A stretch of DNA of 39,423 nucleotides, taken from the IMG/VR virus record IMGVR_UViG_3300030380_001480, positions 1-39,423 of that record. One strand, 5' to 3'. This DNA is from a virus. Positions 10,201 through 17,781 of this stretch are shown here, in pieces (the first letter of the stretch is position 1; each line of letters begins with the position of its first letter). The notes beneath the pieces are model-generated. The model saw only the letters and a list, made by a program, of their open reading frames with translations, ran no database searches and had not been told where the DNA came from. A program made the position numbers and the translations under genes.

Positions 10201-10362
10201 AAAACTTCCTGTTCTTCTGGTAATGCCGCCTTGAGGAAAGACCACCATGTTCTGCAAGGTTTGCACCCCTGCATTATATTTTTGTAAATCAACTCTGCCT
10301 TCTAATCTGGGCGTTAACTCACCTGACTGGAAGTTGGTAACAATGGTTGATACTCGTGCCAT
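7225..10362 (-). CDS. Tail tubular protein B (gp12-like nozzle) with inserted beta domains
   Basis: 1045 residues. The N-terminus (MARVSTIVTNFQSGELTPRL) and the segments GGITRRTGS and AFYEERLFFAGT are typical of T7 gp12-like tail nozzle proteins. It forms the distal tail tube below tail tubular A. Three related insert repeats stand out near residues 117-165, 674-722 and 733-783, each with the pattern HGxxxGDxVxxxxVxGMTELNNxxFTV...TFEL, like E1 FCCH-type beta modules in other phage tails. Residues 286-310 (AWSTSDTYSQNDLVRHNGNVYKK) resemble a CBM5/12 sugar-binding module. Both could touch surface glycans. Longer than T7 gp12 (about 790 aa) because of these insertions. One base separates it from tail tubular A. 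Confidence 0.88.
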   Translation of the reverse strand: MARVSTIVTNFQSGELTPRLEGRVDLQKYNAGVQTLQNMVVFPQGGITRRTGSFYVHSSKDGGEVRLVNFEYGADTASEEPVSYVLEFGLNYIRFYNEEEILTEATKSITGITTGTTAEVTSSSHGYNDGDRVFLKGIVGMTELNNREFTVANKTDNTFELSGINSSAFTAYSSGGTSGKIVEVPTTYTVAQVKELTFAQSADVMFIAHRSHAPAQLTRTTATSFTLADVDFVDGPYEDENIGTTTITSDANTGTVTLTASAGLFDSSDVGSLFRFRDIVEVQHDAWSTSDTYSQNDLVRHNGNVYKKTDAGSNEQTGAQAPVHISGSEVYGNHTWQFQHSGTGFVKITAVASTTSATAVVQNNSVNGNINTLVLPKNATDGTTRWSRGAFSSRNGFPRAVAFYEERLFFAGTTAQPQSIFGSVTDDFTNHSPGTNDDDAINVTIASDQVNVIKHMIPGRFLQILTTSAEFTLSGGTQGAAVTPTSVNVLRETTFGTSNVRPLRAGASTILVQKSGEKVKEVTFDLNTDGLVGRDLTILGEHLAKGGLVDMVWQQEPELILWFVRSDGVLIGLSYDPANNTVGWHQHPFGNSGFVESVTSIPSGTEDQVYLSVKRTINSSTVRHIVYLKSFNFSQKVRDAFFVDSGVTIENTAKTITGASLSTDQVSSVTIDHQTVTITSSSHGFSNGDDVVINDVVGMTELNADSFTVFNSQTNTFELANPATKSIKSITKANPANINIDNHGFATNDQIAIFDIVGMTTVNNTGVIVTKVDDNNFTIGVDLSSASGFPTAKVNNGSGISSGATAIDIDNVSGTISTGMVVTGTNIASGTTVVALAGQAKITLSTGTTGAISDNADLVFLPNSGVVRKATNGTPFTTYISGGEARKKVSAVTGVNHLEGETIAVLVDGASHADKTVTNGSITLDRTGGVIHVGYNYDSLVKTLRMEGGAEDGISQGKIKRIHGVTARFIDTVGAETGPNVDNLDRMPFRDSSMAMDGPIPLFNGDKEIFFPSGYDNDAQVVIRQNQPLPMTILAIMRRSNTFDA

Positions 10363-10363
10363 A

Positions 10364-10960
10364 TTACACTCTTACATCAATAAATTCACTTGAGGTCAAT
10401 CTATCTGGTACACCTTCCATAGCATCCATTGCTTTAGCTTCTGATAATCTGGCTTGATATAATTGATATATCTGACCTGATAAGGATGAACTTCCTGTTA
10501 TTGCATATGCAACTTCAGAAGCTAGTTTATGTGCTATTGTGCTTGATAATAAACTGTCATATTCTTCTGTATCGGTAACTCTTGCTACATATATTATCTT
10601 GCAAGCTGTCTCATCCGATAATACTTTTCTTCCTTCTATTTTAAACATAACCTGTGATTCATACGCAGCTATATCTTGATTTATACTATCAGTATAAAAG
10701 GATAGAACACGTAAGCAAAATGGGTCTGTGGGAAGGGAGAACTGGCTTGTAAATCCAAATGCAGGTGCATCAGAATCTTTAGCTAATGATGCTCTGCGTA
10801 TAGCAGAGTTCCAAGGATGAGAGCGCAATACTTGGTCACGTACTGTTGTAAATCTTCTGTTACATAATTTGGCTTCTTTAGAGTTTTCATCGAGAGAAGT
10901 TATTGTAGCTGCACCAAGTAAATCCATTGATTCATTACAAATATCAACAACAGAAGACAT
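10364..10960 (-). CDS. Tail tubular protein A (gp11-like adaptor)
   Basis: 198 residues with the usual features of T7 gp11-like adaptor proteins: a helical start with CNESMDLLGA, then ACNRRF-like CNRRFTTVRDQVLRSHPWN and a PTDPFCLRVL strand. It forms the ring between portal and nozzle. It lies directly upstream of tail tubular B, the standard pairing. Ribosome-binding sequence AAAGGATAAAAG stands before the ATG. A stem-loop lies in the 65-base gap before it and may tune its level relative to capsid genes. Confidence 0.88.
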   Translation of the reverse strand: MSSVVDICNESMDLLGAATITSLDENSKEAKLCNRRFTTVRDQVLRSHPWNSAIRRASLAKDSDAPAFGFTSQFSLPTDPFCLRVLSFYTDSINQDIAAYESQVMFKIEGRKVLSDETACKIIYVARVTDTEEYDSLLSSTIAHKLASEVAYAITGSSSLSGQIYQLYQARLSEAKAMDAMEGVPDRLTSSEFIDVRV

Positions 10961-10985
10961 ATCTTTTATCCTTTAAATTATGTTA

Positions 10986-11017
10986 GGGCAGTACCTTATC
11001 ATGAGTCAGCACTGCCC
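10986..11017 (-). terminator. Stem-loop between decoration and tail tubular A genes
   Basis: GGGCAGT (10986-10992) pairs perfectly with ACTGCCC (11011-11017) around an 18-base loop. There is no T run on the minus strand after it, so an attenuator or RNA-processing hairpin fits better than a full terminator. The place, after the highly expressed capsid genes, is typical for such elements. Confidence 0.5.
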
Positions 11018-11025
11018 CAAATTAT

Positions 11026-11505
11026 TTAGTCTACGGCATATTCAATAATGAACGCCATGTCTCCTAATGTTCCACCAGTAGCATTAAAAGTTGCTGCTAC
11101 ATAAAGTGGCTCACCTGGGTCTGCACTTAAACCGCCAAGCTCATAAAGCTTTTGACCTGTTGTATTTAAGTCAAGAACTTCATAGCGAAGTTCAGCAAGG
11201 GCTGCGCCATCTGCAACAGAAGTTGCAAGACAGTCCTCATCTACAACAGTATTGTCTAACTTATATAAGCCAACATTATAAGTACATGAACCACCTAATG
11301 CATCTGCACCAATCCTGATAGATACAAGATTAGCGTGTGATGGTATAGGAGCAAGATAAACGATATCATTATCTGTGCTGTCACCAGCAGCCAATGCTAC
11401 GTTTCCTGATGCTATTCTGATTCTTCCACCTAACTCACTTGCTGGATTAGCAACTTGAGGTAGTGCAAGATAATTTGCGACTAAGTCGGAATTTTTAGTT
11501 GTCAT
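11026..11505 (-). CDS. Probable head decoration or accessory capsid protein
   Basis: 159 residues, beta-rich, glycine/alanine/threonine-rich and acidic, with no membrane segment. It follows the major capsid gene by 16 bases and has a clear AGGAG before its ATG. Small beta proteins in this place in T7-like marine phages are usually decoration or capsid-stabilising proteins. Residues such as the alternating ALAAGDSTDNDIVYLAPIP stretch suggest a beta sandwich. I do not recognise a named family, so the function is inferred from position. Confidence 0.55.
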   Translation of the reverse strand: MTTKNSDLVANYLALPQVANPASELGGRIRIASGNVALAAGDSTDNDIVYLAPIPSHANLVSIRIGADALGGSCTYNVGLYKLDNTVVDEDCLATSVADGAALAELRYEVLDLNTTGQKLYELGGLSADPGEPLYVAATFNATGGTLGDMAFIIEYAVD

Positions 11506-11521
11506 TTTCTATTCTCCTATC

Positions 11522-12400
11522 TTAGTCTGGTGTTTCATCACAGAATATTTTTACGACTTTGGACTCTTCCATCCGCACCGCACCAATATCCATGCAATAG
11601 TAAACTTGAGTTGCATACCCTTTATCAGAACGCTCATCAATTCTTGCAGAAACATCTTTGCCTATTCCAAGGGTAATACCATCCTCTGCCCATGCAAAAC
11701 ATGAACGGATGTCATTTGAATCTACATCAAGACGATTTGTCATAATAAATTCAAAGCCTAAGAATGTATTGATATCACCTTGAGCAAGAGCTTTTACAGT
11801 GTTGAAGTCTGAACTGGTAACCTGAGTTGTACCAAGTAAGTCTTCAATCTGCTTTGGCCCTACTGCAATGTAACGTGCGATAGAAGGGTCAACATCGTTT
11901 AAGTCCATCTTACGCTTTGCTTCAAGCAACTTGGCAATGGTCAATCCATCATTAGATGAAGCTGAACCTACCATGTTTGCTGTTGCGTCTAGTGTAGCTG
12001 AACCAGAACCTGTTTCGCCTGTTGATGCTGTACCAAGAGCTGCATCGATAATAACATCATCCATAGCACGACCCATAGCTGCTGCTGCGGCTTGTGCATA
12101 TTGTGATGTTGGGTCAATTAACATACGAACTTTATCTTGGTCATCAATTAAGTCTGCATATTCGTATGATGCTAATGATACTCTACGTCTTGCGTGTGGG
12201 GTATCAAGTTGCGGTGTATCACCATGTCGGCTTGTGCGAAGCTGTGCTGTCGCTTTACCAATCTGGTCTATAAATGCGTTCTTACCAACAACATTTTCTA
12301 TATTAACTGCGTCACGTAAACGGCTACCCTTTTGCTGTGAGAGCATTTGCACATTAGCAGAATATTGTTGCACGAACGCGGTTGTTACTTGTGAAGACAT
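11522..12400 (-). CDS. Major capsid protein
   Basis: 292 residues. It begins with the MSSQVTTAFVQQYSANVQML pattern and continues with QLRTSRHGDTPQLDTPHAR and a helical segment (YAQAAAAAMGRAMDDVIIDA) around residues 100-120, as in HK97-fold major capsid proteins of podoviruses related to Bordetella BPP-1 (Phage_capsid_2-type). Directly downstream of the scaffold and a 79-aa gene. AAGGAG precedes the ATG. The order portal, scaffold, capsid, tail adaptor supports the call. Confidence 0.9.
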   Translation of the reverse strand: MSSQVTTAFVQQYSANVQMLSQQKGSRLRDAVNIENVVGKNAFIDQIGKATAQLRTSRHGDTPQLDTPHARRRVSLASYEYADLIDDQDKVRMLIDPTSQYAQAAAAAMGRAMDDVIIDAALGTASTGETGSGSATLDATANMVGSASSNDGLTIAKLLEAKRKMDLNDVDPSIARYIAVGPKQIEDLLGTTQVTSSDFNTVKALAQGDINTFLGFEFIMTNRLDVDSNDIRSCFAWAEDGITLGIGKDVSARIDERSDKGYATQVYYCMDIGAVRMEESKVVKIFCDETPD

Positions 12401-12428
12401 TTTTAACTCCTTCTTTCACAAATTGCGT

Positions 12429-12668
12429 TTATACTTTTATCGATGTGCTACCCTCACGGACACGTCTAGGCTTTTTAGTTGCCGTAGAACTATCGTCTAT
12501 CCGATTGTCTTCAGGACGGTTTGAACCGCTACCCTTTACAACCCAACTCCAAAGCAACTCTGCTTTTTGTTCAAGTTGGCTTATATCTAAAATATCCCTA
12601 TTTGCACAAGTTTGCAAGAGGTTACATATTAACTCGTTTCTAGCAATGATAATGTCATTATTATCCAT
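12429..12668 (-). CDS. Hypothetical 79-aa protein between scaffold and capsid genes
   Basis: 79 residues. The N-terminal half is helical (NELICNLLQTCANRDILDIS), and the C-terminal third is basic and polar (KKPRRVREGSTSIKV). It starts 8 bases inside the scaffold stop, so it is probably translated by coupling. No family recognised. The position suggests a minor head or assembly role. The gene is in the same operon and on the same strand as all virion genes, which favours a real gene. Confidence 0.6.
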   Translation of the reverse strand: MDNNDIIIARNELICNLLQTCANRDILDISQLEQKAELLWSWVVKGSGSNRPEDNRIDDSSTATKKPRRVREGSTSIKV

Positions 12669-13497
12669 GTATCATTTCCATTAATTCATTTACTCTATTT
12701 ATGGCTCTTTGCCTTCCAACATAGTTCTTTTTATCTGTGTATTCTGGAGAGTTCATAATAGAAGTAACTTCTGCTTGCGCTTCACTAGGTGTGAGTTTAC
12801 GTGTTTGTGTTGCATCTGCAATTGTATCTTCACTGGTAGAAGAGCTAACAAAGTTAGCAATTTCAGAAAAATACTTTATAACTCTAGGGTCATCACCAAA
12901 CTTTAAACCACTAGCTAACTCTAATTCATAAATATCAGAGTCCCCAAACTTACCAAGCAAACCTTTAACACTTGCAAGTTTATCATCATAAGCCTGACCC
13001 CATTCTTTTTTTAACCCATTAATGGTTTCTTCTTTTAATGTTTCCTGTTGTCTGCTTACTTCTTCCTGTGATGTGCTTACAGTAGATTTATAATATTCCA
13101 TTACACCACTTACCTGACTAGGTGTAAGGTTAAGTTTATGGGCTATGTCTTTGAAATTATTAGCAACTTCTTCTGTTACTACATTACCATCAACGGCAAC
13201 TTCATACTTATCGGATGTTTCTGGTACACCTAGATACTGATGTATTTTGCCAAGCTGTTCTTCAGATGGGTTTTTAGGGGCAGCTAGTTTATCTGCGCCT
13301 ATAAGTTGTTGTGCATTTACATAGGATTTAGCCAGATTACCTACATCTTTTATGGGGGATAGACTTGGATGTGAGCGTAATTCTTCTGGCAACTGGTTTA
13401 AGAAATCGTTACCAGAACCGCCCTGTGCTACTTCTGCTGGTGTTTCTAACACCGTTGTAGTTGGCTGGTCTACCTGTTCGACTATCTGTTCTTCCAT
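12661..13497 (-). CDS. Capsid scaffolding protein
   Basis: 278 residues, acidic and helical, glutamine/glutamate-rich, with no membrane segment. The middle carries LGVPETSDKYEV, a sequence often seen in podovirus scaffold proteins, and a predicted coiled region (about residues 130-165). Lies between portal-side genes and the capsid gene, the standard place. It would guide procapsid assembly and be lost before DNA packaging. Ribosome-binding site AAGGAG precedes the ATG. Confidence 0.82.
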   Translation of the reverse strand: MEEQIVEQVDQPTTTVLETPAEVAQGGSGNDFLNQLPEELRSHPSLSPIKDVGNLAKSYVNAQQLIGADKLAAPKNPSEEQLGKIHQYLGVPETSDKYEVAVDGNVVTEEVANNFKDIAHKLNLTPSQVSGVMEYYKSTVSTSQEEVSRQQETLKEETINGLKKEWGQAYDDKLASVKGLLGKFGDSDIYELELASGLKFGDDPRVIKYFSEIANFVSSSTSEDTIADATQTRKLTPSEAQAEVTSIMNSPEYTDKKNYVGRQRAINRVNELMEMIHG

Positions 13498-13499
13498 TT

Positions 13500-13745
13500 T
13501 TACTCCTTATTAATCATATTGTTGATGTGTAAGAAAACAGCACGTTTTCCTTCTTCAAAGGCAGATGCATTAGCATCTCCTGATACGTAACTGGTTGTCA
13601 TCCAGTGACATCTGTTTGCTAAGTCTGTAAATACCTTCTTGCCATTTTCAGATGTAAATGTCTGAGTGTACATATCTCTTAGCTGTTCTATTTCTTTTTG
13701 CCTTGCTTCTTGTGTATAGGCTTCATTTTCTATTGATTCTGCCAT
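13500..13745 (-). CDS. Bbp19-like phage protein
   Basis: 81 residues. It has an N-terminal helix and the pattern TFTSENGKKVFTDLANRCH followed by DANASAFEEGKRAVFLHI, matching the small Bbp19-like family found next to portal genes in BPP-1-type and marine podoviruses. Role unknown, presumed structural. Start and portal stop overlap by one base (TAATG); the stop is 2 bases before the scaffold gene. Confidence 0.75.
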   Translation of the reverse strand: MAESIENEAYTQEARQKEIEQLRDMYTQTFTSENGKKVFTDLANRCHWMTTSYVSGDANASAFEEGKRAVFLHINNMINKE

Positions 13746-15340
13746 TATTTACTTACCATCCTAACTGCTTGCGCTGCTTGCGCGGTATCGGCTACATCCT
13801 GTGATAATGCTTCACGTTCTTGCATAGCCTGTTGCATTTCTTGACGTTGTTGTCTCATAGCATCTACTTCACGTTGAGATTTCAATGTCATCTTCGGTAC
13901 ACCCAGACTATCTGTAATGTGCCGTACCAACCCATCTGGGTCTATGTGATCACCTACAGGCAATGCCTGTGCTAATGGCATAAGTATTTCTAGTGCCTTC
14001 ATAGTATTATTGAGACTGCTAGATTTCTGTGCCATAGCAAGTGGTGATACATATTCTATATCAATGTCCCTTCCTTGTATTAATGCTGGTGGTTGTTGTA
14101 GCATATCTTCTCTTAACATTAATGCAAACACACGGTCTATTAATGGACGTAGCATTTCATTCATTAATCTTCCAAGAACAGGGCCAATAACTCTCATGCG
14201 CTCTTCTTGTCTTTGTATAACTTCTGTTGCTGTCATATTAGGAGAGCCACCAACAAGTATTTGGTCTACATAAAAGGCAGAGCGAATAGCCTGTCTTCTT
14301 TGCTCTTCCATATTCAATCCAACATTTGTATTACTGCCTGTATTCAATGGTGTAATCGTATCTCTCGTACCAGAGCGATAGAAGTTTAAACCACCAGGCT
14401 GTGTTCTTACAGGCAACATAAAGCCATCATCAGGAACAAGTAACGGTGGGTCGATTTGTTTTTGCGCTGCCTGTATGATTGTTTTGCTCATTAGGTTTAA
14501 CATTTTAACATCTGGCAATGCCGTCATCGCAGGAGAACGCCCCATTATCTCACCTGTACTTTTTAAGAAACGAGGTACGATGAACGGCATTTCTTCAAAG
14601 CCACCTTCTGATAATATCATGTGTGTTTTACTGCACACATATATCGAAGCAAATGGCATATTTATATTATCACGTTTGGTAATATCTCGTGTCATACGAG
14701 GTGTTATAATATGTAATATTTCAACTGGTTCTTCTGGATTCTTTTTAAATACTTTGGCTATATGGTCACTTATATTCTCTTCACCAAATCTTTGTACCGC
14801 TGCTTTTGCAGAAGACTCATACTTTCGATACACCGTATCTACCATGCCATGTAGGTCTTCTTGAACATAAAACTCTGATATATGGCGTGTAGAACATCGA
14901 AGCTGTTTGTCTTCCCCCATTTCAACAAACATACAGCCTGTACCAAACACAACTAAATCTACATATAACTCATGCACTTCAGTCTCAAAGTTAGATTGAT
15001 TAAATAATCTCATCATACGTTTTGAGGTATCTTGCAACCATTCACGTACATCATCATCTCTGTTTATATCTGTATCTTTGACATCCAGATGAAACCAAGG
15101 TGATGCACCGCTAGTCAGCATACCATGCAATGAAGAAGCCAATAAATCTACAGCTTGCAAAGCTGTGCCATCATATATTTGTTCCATGCGCTTTTCGCCT
15201 TTGGAACGCTTCTTTACTATCTCTGCTTTTCTAGGAAGCATATAATCTGCCAGTTCCTGATAATGGGTATTCCATGTATCTCTCTGGTCTTCAACATACT
15301 CGAAGCGTTTGAGTAATGCTTTTAATTCTTCATCTATCAT
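13745..15340 (-). CDS. Portal (head-to-tail connector) protein
   Basis: 531 residues, the usual size for T7 gp8-type connectors. Recognisable stretches include YMLPRK, LASSLHGMLTSGASPWF, FVEMGEDKQLRC, RSPAMTALPDVKMLN and MTATEVIQRQEERMRVIGPVLGRL (residues about 365-388, given here in parts: MTATEVIQRQEE, RMRVIGPVLGRL). The twelve-subunit ring at one capsid vertex passes DNA and binds the terminase and the tail adaptor. C-terminus is glutamine-rich and helical. Its ATG overlaps the proline-rich gene's stop (ATGA, 15337-15340). Confidence 0.93.
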   Translation of the reverse strand: MIDEELKALLKRFEYVEDQRDTWNTHYQELADYMLPRKAEIVKKRSKGEKRMEQIYDGTALQAVDLLASSLHGMLTSGASPWFHLDVKDTDINRDDDVREWLQDTSKRMMRLFNQSNFETEVHELYVDLVVFGTGCMFVEMGEDKQLRCSTRHISEFYVQEDLHGMVDTVYRKYESSAKAAVQRFGEENISDHIAKVFKKNPEEPVEILHIITPRMTRDITKRDNINMPFASIYVCSKTHMILSEGGFEEMPFIVPRFLKSTGEIMGRSPAMTALPDVKMLNLMSKTIIQAAQKQIDPPLLVPDDGFMLPVRTQPGGLNFYRSGTRDTITPLNTGSNTNVGLNMEEQRRQAIRSAFYVDQILVGGSPNMTATEVIQRQEERMRVIGPVLGRLMNEMLRPLIDRVFALMLREDMLQQPPALIQGRDIDIEYVSPLAMAQKSSSLNNTMKALEILMPLAQALPVGDHIDPDGLVRHITDSLGVPKMTLKSQREVDAMRQQRQEMQQAMQEREALSQDVADTAQAAQAVRMVSK

Positions 15341-15537
15341 TTAATTATCGTGTTACTTGTGCCAGTATCCTGACCAAGTAATCCTGCAACAATGGTAGAG
15401 CCTCTACCTTTTCTGCCTACTCTTTGCCTTCTTACACCTTCTTCAGCAAGAGCTGCGCCTAATTCCATATCTGGTTCTGGTGGTGGTGGGGGCGGTGGGG
15501 GCGGTGCTATTACTCTTGGTGGACTCATGAAACTCAT
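15337..15537 (-). CDS. Small proline-rich protein
   Basis: 66 residues with an unbroken run of nine prolines (residues 12-20) encoded by a C-rich stretch, then an acidic helix and a basic end with VGRKGRGSTIVAG. Such proteins sit between the large terminase and the portal gene in many podoviruses; the function is unknown. It is linked to both neighbours by tight spacing. The proline run probably slows ribosomes and could dampen portal translation, which is inference. Confidence 0.6.
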   Translation of the reverse strand: MSFMSPPRVIAPPPPPPPPPEPDMELGAALAEEGVRRQRVGRKGRGSTIVAGLLGQDTGTSNTIIK

Positions 15538-15548
15538 TTTATTGCTCC

Positions 15549-16838
15549 TTACATGGCAAAAGGATTATATTCATTTACTGCAACTGTTTGTGGTGGTCTT
15601 ACCATTCTTGTTCTTTGCTCAAGTCCAGTTGCAAGATATCTAAAGGCATCTGCCGAATGAGATGTATAGTCATGTCTTGGATGGTCACGAAACACTTTCT
15701 TCTTATCATCCCACTCTTGTCGGTACTGTCTTAACATATCAACACCATCCTGTGTTTTATCTCTATCAAAAAAACACTTAGGTAGCAACATCCTTGTAGC
15801 ATTGATGCCATCAGCTACTTTTATTTTCGGAACAACCTTGAATCTAATACCAAGCGAGAAAGCCGTTTCCAAACGCGATTTGCCAGACCCAAGTTCTCTG
15901 ACTTCAATGTCGTGAGGTGCGAGGTGGTCACCGTATACGAAGTCTTTCCTGTTAAGAACTTCCGCATAGTGGTCGAGGCCCACTCCACTATTCTCGTAAT
16001 AATCAATAATATGTACCGCACCGCCCCTGTAAACCTGTGCAAACCAAATAGCTGTCGCATCATTTATTCCTAAATCCCATGCTGTATGTACTGGCAATGA
16101 AGGGTCATACGGCACTTTTGTTATTCTATTATCATCTTCTGCTTCTGTTATAAGTTTTCCATAATAAGCACCAATAATACTGGCTGTAAAGGAACACTCA
16201 TATTCCTGTTCAAACTGCTCTTCTGTCATTTGCTTCTTAGCAGCTTCTAATTCTTCTTCTTTTACAATACCACTCTCAGAAGCCTTTACCGTCTTCCAAT
16301 ACCATTTGTCCGAGCCTTCTTCACATTCTTGTTTGGCTTGTTGCAATAAATCAAAAAAATGATTATGACCAGCAGGAGTTCCCAAAAATACAGCCGCCCC
16401 CTCTCTGTCAGACAAGGCTGGTCTTACTACCTCCCCCCATACCCTAGGATTCTGCATACCAAATTCATCAAAGATAGCTAAATCTAAATAAATACCTCTC
16501 AATGCATCTGGATTCTCAGCAGATAATAACATTAACCTAGAACCATTTGGAAAATCTACTCTCAACTCAGTTTCATTAAAAGCAACATTAGGTATTACAC
16601 TGGCATAATACTTTACATAATCCCATGCAATTCTCTTAGCTTGTGTAAAGGTAGGAGCAATAAAAGCAACCCTAGGTCTTGGCAATGGACAAGTCAGACA
16701 TTCTTTAATTAAATGATTAACTGCAAAAACAGTCTTGCCAAAACGTCTGTGCATGACTAAAACATTCCAGCGTCTTAGGCTGTTATGCATCTCAGCTTGA
16801 GGCGCACGAGGCTTATACGGTATGGTTATCTGTGCCAT
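15549..16838 (-). CDS. Terminase large subunit
   Basis: 429 residues from the ATG at 16838; a GTG nine bases upstream (16847) could add three residues. ATPase: Walker A-like HRRFGKT (residues 30-36) and Walker B LAIFDE (120-125). Nuclease: acidic residues in AWDLGIND (253-260), APHDIE (307-312) and HSADAFRY (394-401), giving the RNase H-like active site. The motor packages concatemeric DNA into the procapsid with the portal and small subunit. It overlaps the end of the small zinc-ribbon gene. Confidence 0.93.
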   Translation of the reverse strand: MAQITIPYKPRAPQAEMHNSLRRWNVLVMHRRFGKTVFAVNHLIKECLTCPLPRPRVAFIAPTFTQAKRIAWDYVKYYASVIPNVAFNETELRVDFPNGSRLMLLSAENPDALRGIYLDLAIFDEFGMQNPRVWGEVVRPALSDREGAAVFLGTPAGHNHFFDLLQQAKQECEEGSDKWYWKTVKASESGIVKEEELEAAKKQMTEEQFEQEYECSFTASIIGAYYGKLITEAEDDNRITKVPYDPSLPVHTAWDLGINDATAIWFAQVYRGGAVHIIDYYENSGVGLDHYAEVLNRKDFVYGDHLAPHDIEVRELGSGKSRLETAFSLGIRFKVVPKIKVADGINATRMLLPKCFFDRDKTQDGVDMLRQYRQEWDDKKKVFRDHPRHDYTSHSADAFRYLATGLEQRTRMVRPPQTVAVNEYNPFAM

Positions 16839-16983
16839 TTCCCTCACAAGGTGTGTGTACTAATACAAAAGTATTACATTCATTACATGATAAATTTGAA
16901 ATAATTATCTCTATTCCATCTGCATCTTCATCATCATGGTCACCGCCCCATATCAACTCATGTTCGCAATTAGGACACTTCAT
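16813..16983 (-). CDS. 56-aa zinc-ribbon protein between terminase genes
   Basis: Found by reading the minus strand between the terminase genes. 56 residues starting MKCPNCEHELIWGGDHD; two CxxC pairs (CPNC at 3-6 and CNEC at 33-36) form a likely zinc ribbon, separated by an acidic segment. It starts 14 bases inside the small terminase stop and ends 26 bases inside the large terminase gene, so it is compact and frame-shifted against both. Similar short zinc-ribbon proteins are frequent in marine phages; role unknown. Confidence 0.75.
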   Translation of the reverse strand: MKCPNCEHELIWGGDHDDEDADGIEIIISNLSCNECNTFVLVHTPCEGNGTDNHTV

Positions 16984-17368
16984 CGTTACTCCCCATCCAA
17001 GCTATGTTAATCTCAGTATCACCAGTCTTCAGCTGCATCATAGCTTTAGCCTTCTCCCCAAAGTCCTCAGAATTACAATGAGACTCTAACCACCTACTAT
17101 GCGTTCCCATCTCTCTCAATGCCATCACATCTACCTTGGCAGTACCAGTAACAGCCCCTACAAGTAAACCCTCATAGTTACTTCTAAACTCAGAAGAAAA
17201 ACTACTCTTGGCTATCTCATAAGCATCCTTAATATCCTTATTATCATTAAGATACTTATAAAACGTATTCCTACTAATCCCTATACCCCTACATATCTCA
17301 CTAACACTTATACCATCGCCTACCATACGTAGTATAATATCTTCCTTCTTAGCTAACTTCTTAGGCAT
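16970..17368 (-). CDS. Terminase small subunit
   Basis: 132 residues. A helix-turn-helix lies near residues 14-38 (GDGISVSEICRGIGISRNTFYKYL), here read as ISVSEICRGIGISRNTFYK, followed by helices likely used for oligomer formation. It recognises the packaging site and feeds the large subunit. It is the first gene of the leftward late block, with AGGAG five bases before ATG. The divergent early region starts beyond it. Confidence 0.85.
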   Translation of the reverse strand: MPKKLAKKEDIILRMVGDGISVSEICRGIGISRNTFYKYLNDNKDIKDAYEIAKSSFSSEFRSNYEGLLVGAVTGTAKVDVMALREMGTHSRWLESHCNSEDFGEKAKAMMQLKTGDTEINIAWMGSNDEVS

Positions 17369-17643
17369 GGATACTCCTGACTGTGTGGTTGATAGTAGTA
17401 TTTAACACATATATAGAGCGGTGCGCCTGTCTGGGGGTAATGGCCTTAAAATATAGCCCCACTAGGGTACACATTGTAAATATATAGCAATAGGCAATCG
17501 CGTGCTATACACACATGAGATTGTAATGTCTGTCTGATTAGAATTATACAAAACACACTACACAAAATATCTATATTTGAACTACACTATATAACACGGG
17601 CCGATATCAGCTCTAATAGAATAGGTAACTAATACCATATATA

Positions 17644-17677
17644 GTATTGACACGCAATACCAAACACAAGATATAGT
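17644..17677 (+). promoter_or_regulatory. Candidate early promoter with palindromic operator
   Basis: TTGACA (17647-17652) is followed after 19 bases by TATAGT (17672-17677). The -35 box lies inside the perfect inverted repeat GTATTG-acacg-CAATAC (17644-17660). The 13-mer TATTGACACGCAA is repeated at 20169-20181. This fits a phage repressor or Cro operator over a rightward promoter for the ardC-like gene. The spacer is long for sigma70. Confidence 0.5.
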
Positions 17678-17701
17678 ACCACTTAATTAATGTTAAATTA
17701 T

Positions 17702-17744
17702 TTTACTTGTATGGCTTGACTATGTACAATAGCTTGACTATGTA
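17702..17744 (+). promoter_or_regulatory. Candidate early promoter and 13-base direct repeat
   Basis: TTTACT (17702-17707), 17 bases, TACAAT (17725-17730) form a sigma70-like pair. GCTTGACTATGTA occurs twice, at 17714-17726 and 17732-17744, with an 18-base period. The repeat could be a regulator site or a pair of overlapping -35 boxes for the ardC-like gene, which starts 37 bases later. Confidence 0.45.
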
Positions 17745-17781
17745 TGATGTATAACAACTTTACAGAAAAGGATATAAGACA

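Larger units (their letters stand above)
17369..17781. other. 413-base divergent control region
   Basis: No convincing open reading frame on either strand. It separates the leftward late genes from the rightward early genes, so it should hold promoters for both. It is rich in TATA-like words, a palindromic operator candidate, a direct repeat and several TTGACA-like boxes (listed separately). A packaging (cos/pac) site or an origin could also lie here, next to the small terminase gene, but I see no diagnostic motif. Confidence 0.6.

Noticed and set aside
11931-12684. Plus-strand reading frames of 197 and 100 aa opposite the capsid gene
   Set aside because: Codon shadows of the major capsid and neighbouring genes; low-complexity serine/leucine/cysteine sequence with no ribosome site.
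17369-17781. tRNA or CRISPR array in the long non-coding gap
   Set aside because: No cloverleaf with a TTC-type arm and no regularly spaced repeats with unique spacers; only short AT-rich repeats.
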